Of a stretch of 64,000 nt of DNA, positions 63,786 through 64,000 are shown piece by piece. The notes below the pieces were generated by a model, which saw only the letters and a list, made by a program, of their open reading frames with translations, was not told where the DNA came from and searched no databases. Position 1 is the first letter of the stretch; the number at the start of each line of letters is the position of its first letter. Origin of the DNA: Nemertoderma westbladi (lineage: Eukaryota > Xenacoelomorpha > Nemertodermatida > Nemertodermatidae); the NCBI GenBank assembly GCA_032718475.1, contig JAUCBJ010001606.1, positions 35,436-99,435 of the forward strand, written 5' to 3'. Both the position numbers and the translations under genes were made by a program.

Positions 63786-64000
63786 TTTACTTCTGCCAGG
63801 GAATTATTATGTTATACGGCAAGGGCCATGCAGAATAGCTCTGATTGGCTAATACCCATTTGCATTCAGCTTACCAGCCCCAGCCTATATAGTATATATA
63901 GTATAGCATTGTATCAGTTGGTTAGCCTAACTATTGAAGATTTATTAGTTAATAGCTCACTAGCTGTTAGTAGATTTGTGGGTCGGAATATTCACGTCAA
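63786..64000. other. Window end, no feature supported
   Basis: Contains a TATATAGTATATATAGTATA stretch (63886-63905). The sequence after the LINE break point is not assigned. Confidence 0.35.

Overview
This is a metazoan nuclear genome window: AT-rich, dense in non-LTR and LTR retroelements, SINEs, terminal-inverted-repeat (foldback) elements and minisatellites, with few host genes. The SINE around 31.8 kb resembles SINEs I associate with marine invertebrates, and retroelement families typical of invertebrates predominate. I cannot name the species. No intron-containing gene is evident; every host-type gene here is a single open exon.

Host-type genes. (1) 4067-5041 (+) encodes a leucine-rich-repeat protein of the PPP1R7/SDS22 type, intact and intronless, probably a retrocopy. 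(2) Three long intronless paralogues lie on the minus strand about 23-26 kb apart, at 8644-11196, 34293-36839 and 57366-59951. Each encodes two TBC (Rab-GAP) domains. In two of the three, the first domain has lost both catalytic fingers (Arg and Gln) while the second keeps them. The copies are patchworks of near-identical and diverged segments, which suggests gene conversion.

Mobile DNA between the genes. 0-8 kb: a foldback element with G-runs, a LINE tail, a hAT-like non-autonomous element, a broken LINE. 11.5-16.1 kb: a nearly complete two-ORF LINE (minus strand). 17.4-33.7 kb: a repeat (called R here) split by successive insertions: a Penelope-like fragment, a foldback element with a GC-rich insert, an 8.3-kb minisatellite built of four monomer classes, a cassette with 130-bp repeats carrying X-box-like sites beside a Cys-rich domain ORF, TTCTAGAA-rich elements and a SINE. 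38-41.6 kb: a broken RT element with a restriction-like endonuclease remnant, then a foldback element with subterminal repeats. 44.2-53.5 kb: a large foldback element carrying a nested MITE and a nested BEL/Pao-like LTR element (565-bp LTRs, gag and protease only). 54.5-56.5 kb: a second copy of the first foldback family with a LINE fragment inside. 60-64 kb: repeats, a second Cys-rich domain fragment and a broken endonuclease/RT element.

The strongest candidates for something undescribed are the double-TBC family with half-dead domains, the class-coded minisatellite inside a split repeat, the gag-protease-only LTR element whose ORF ends in an acidic Cys repeat plus a membrane segment, and the recurrent pairing of X-box-like repeats with the Cys-rich domain. 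Everything was read by eye; no alignment or database search was run.
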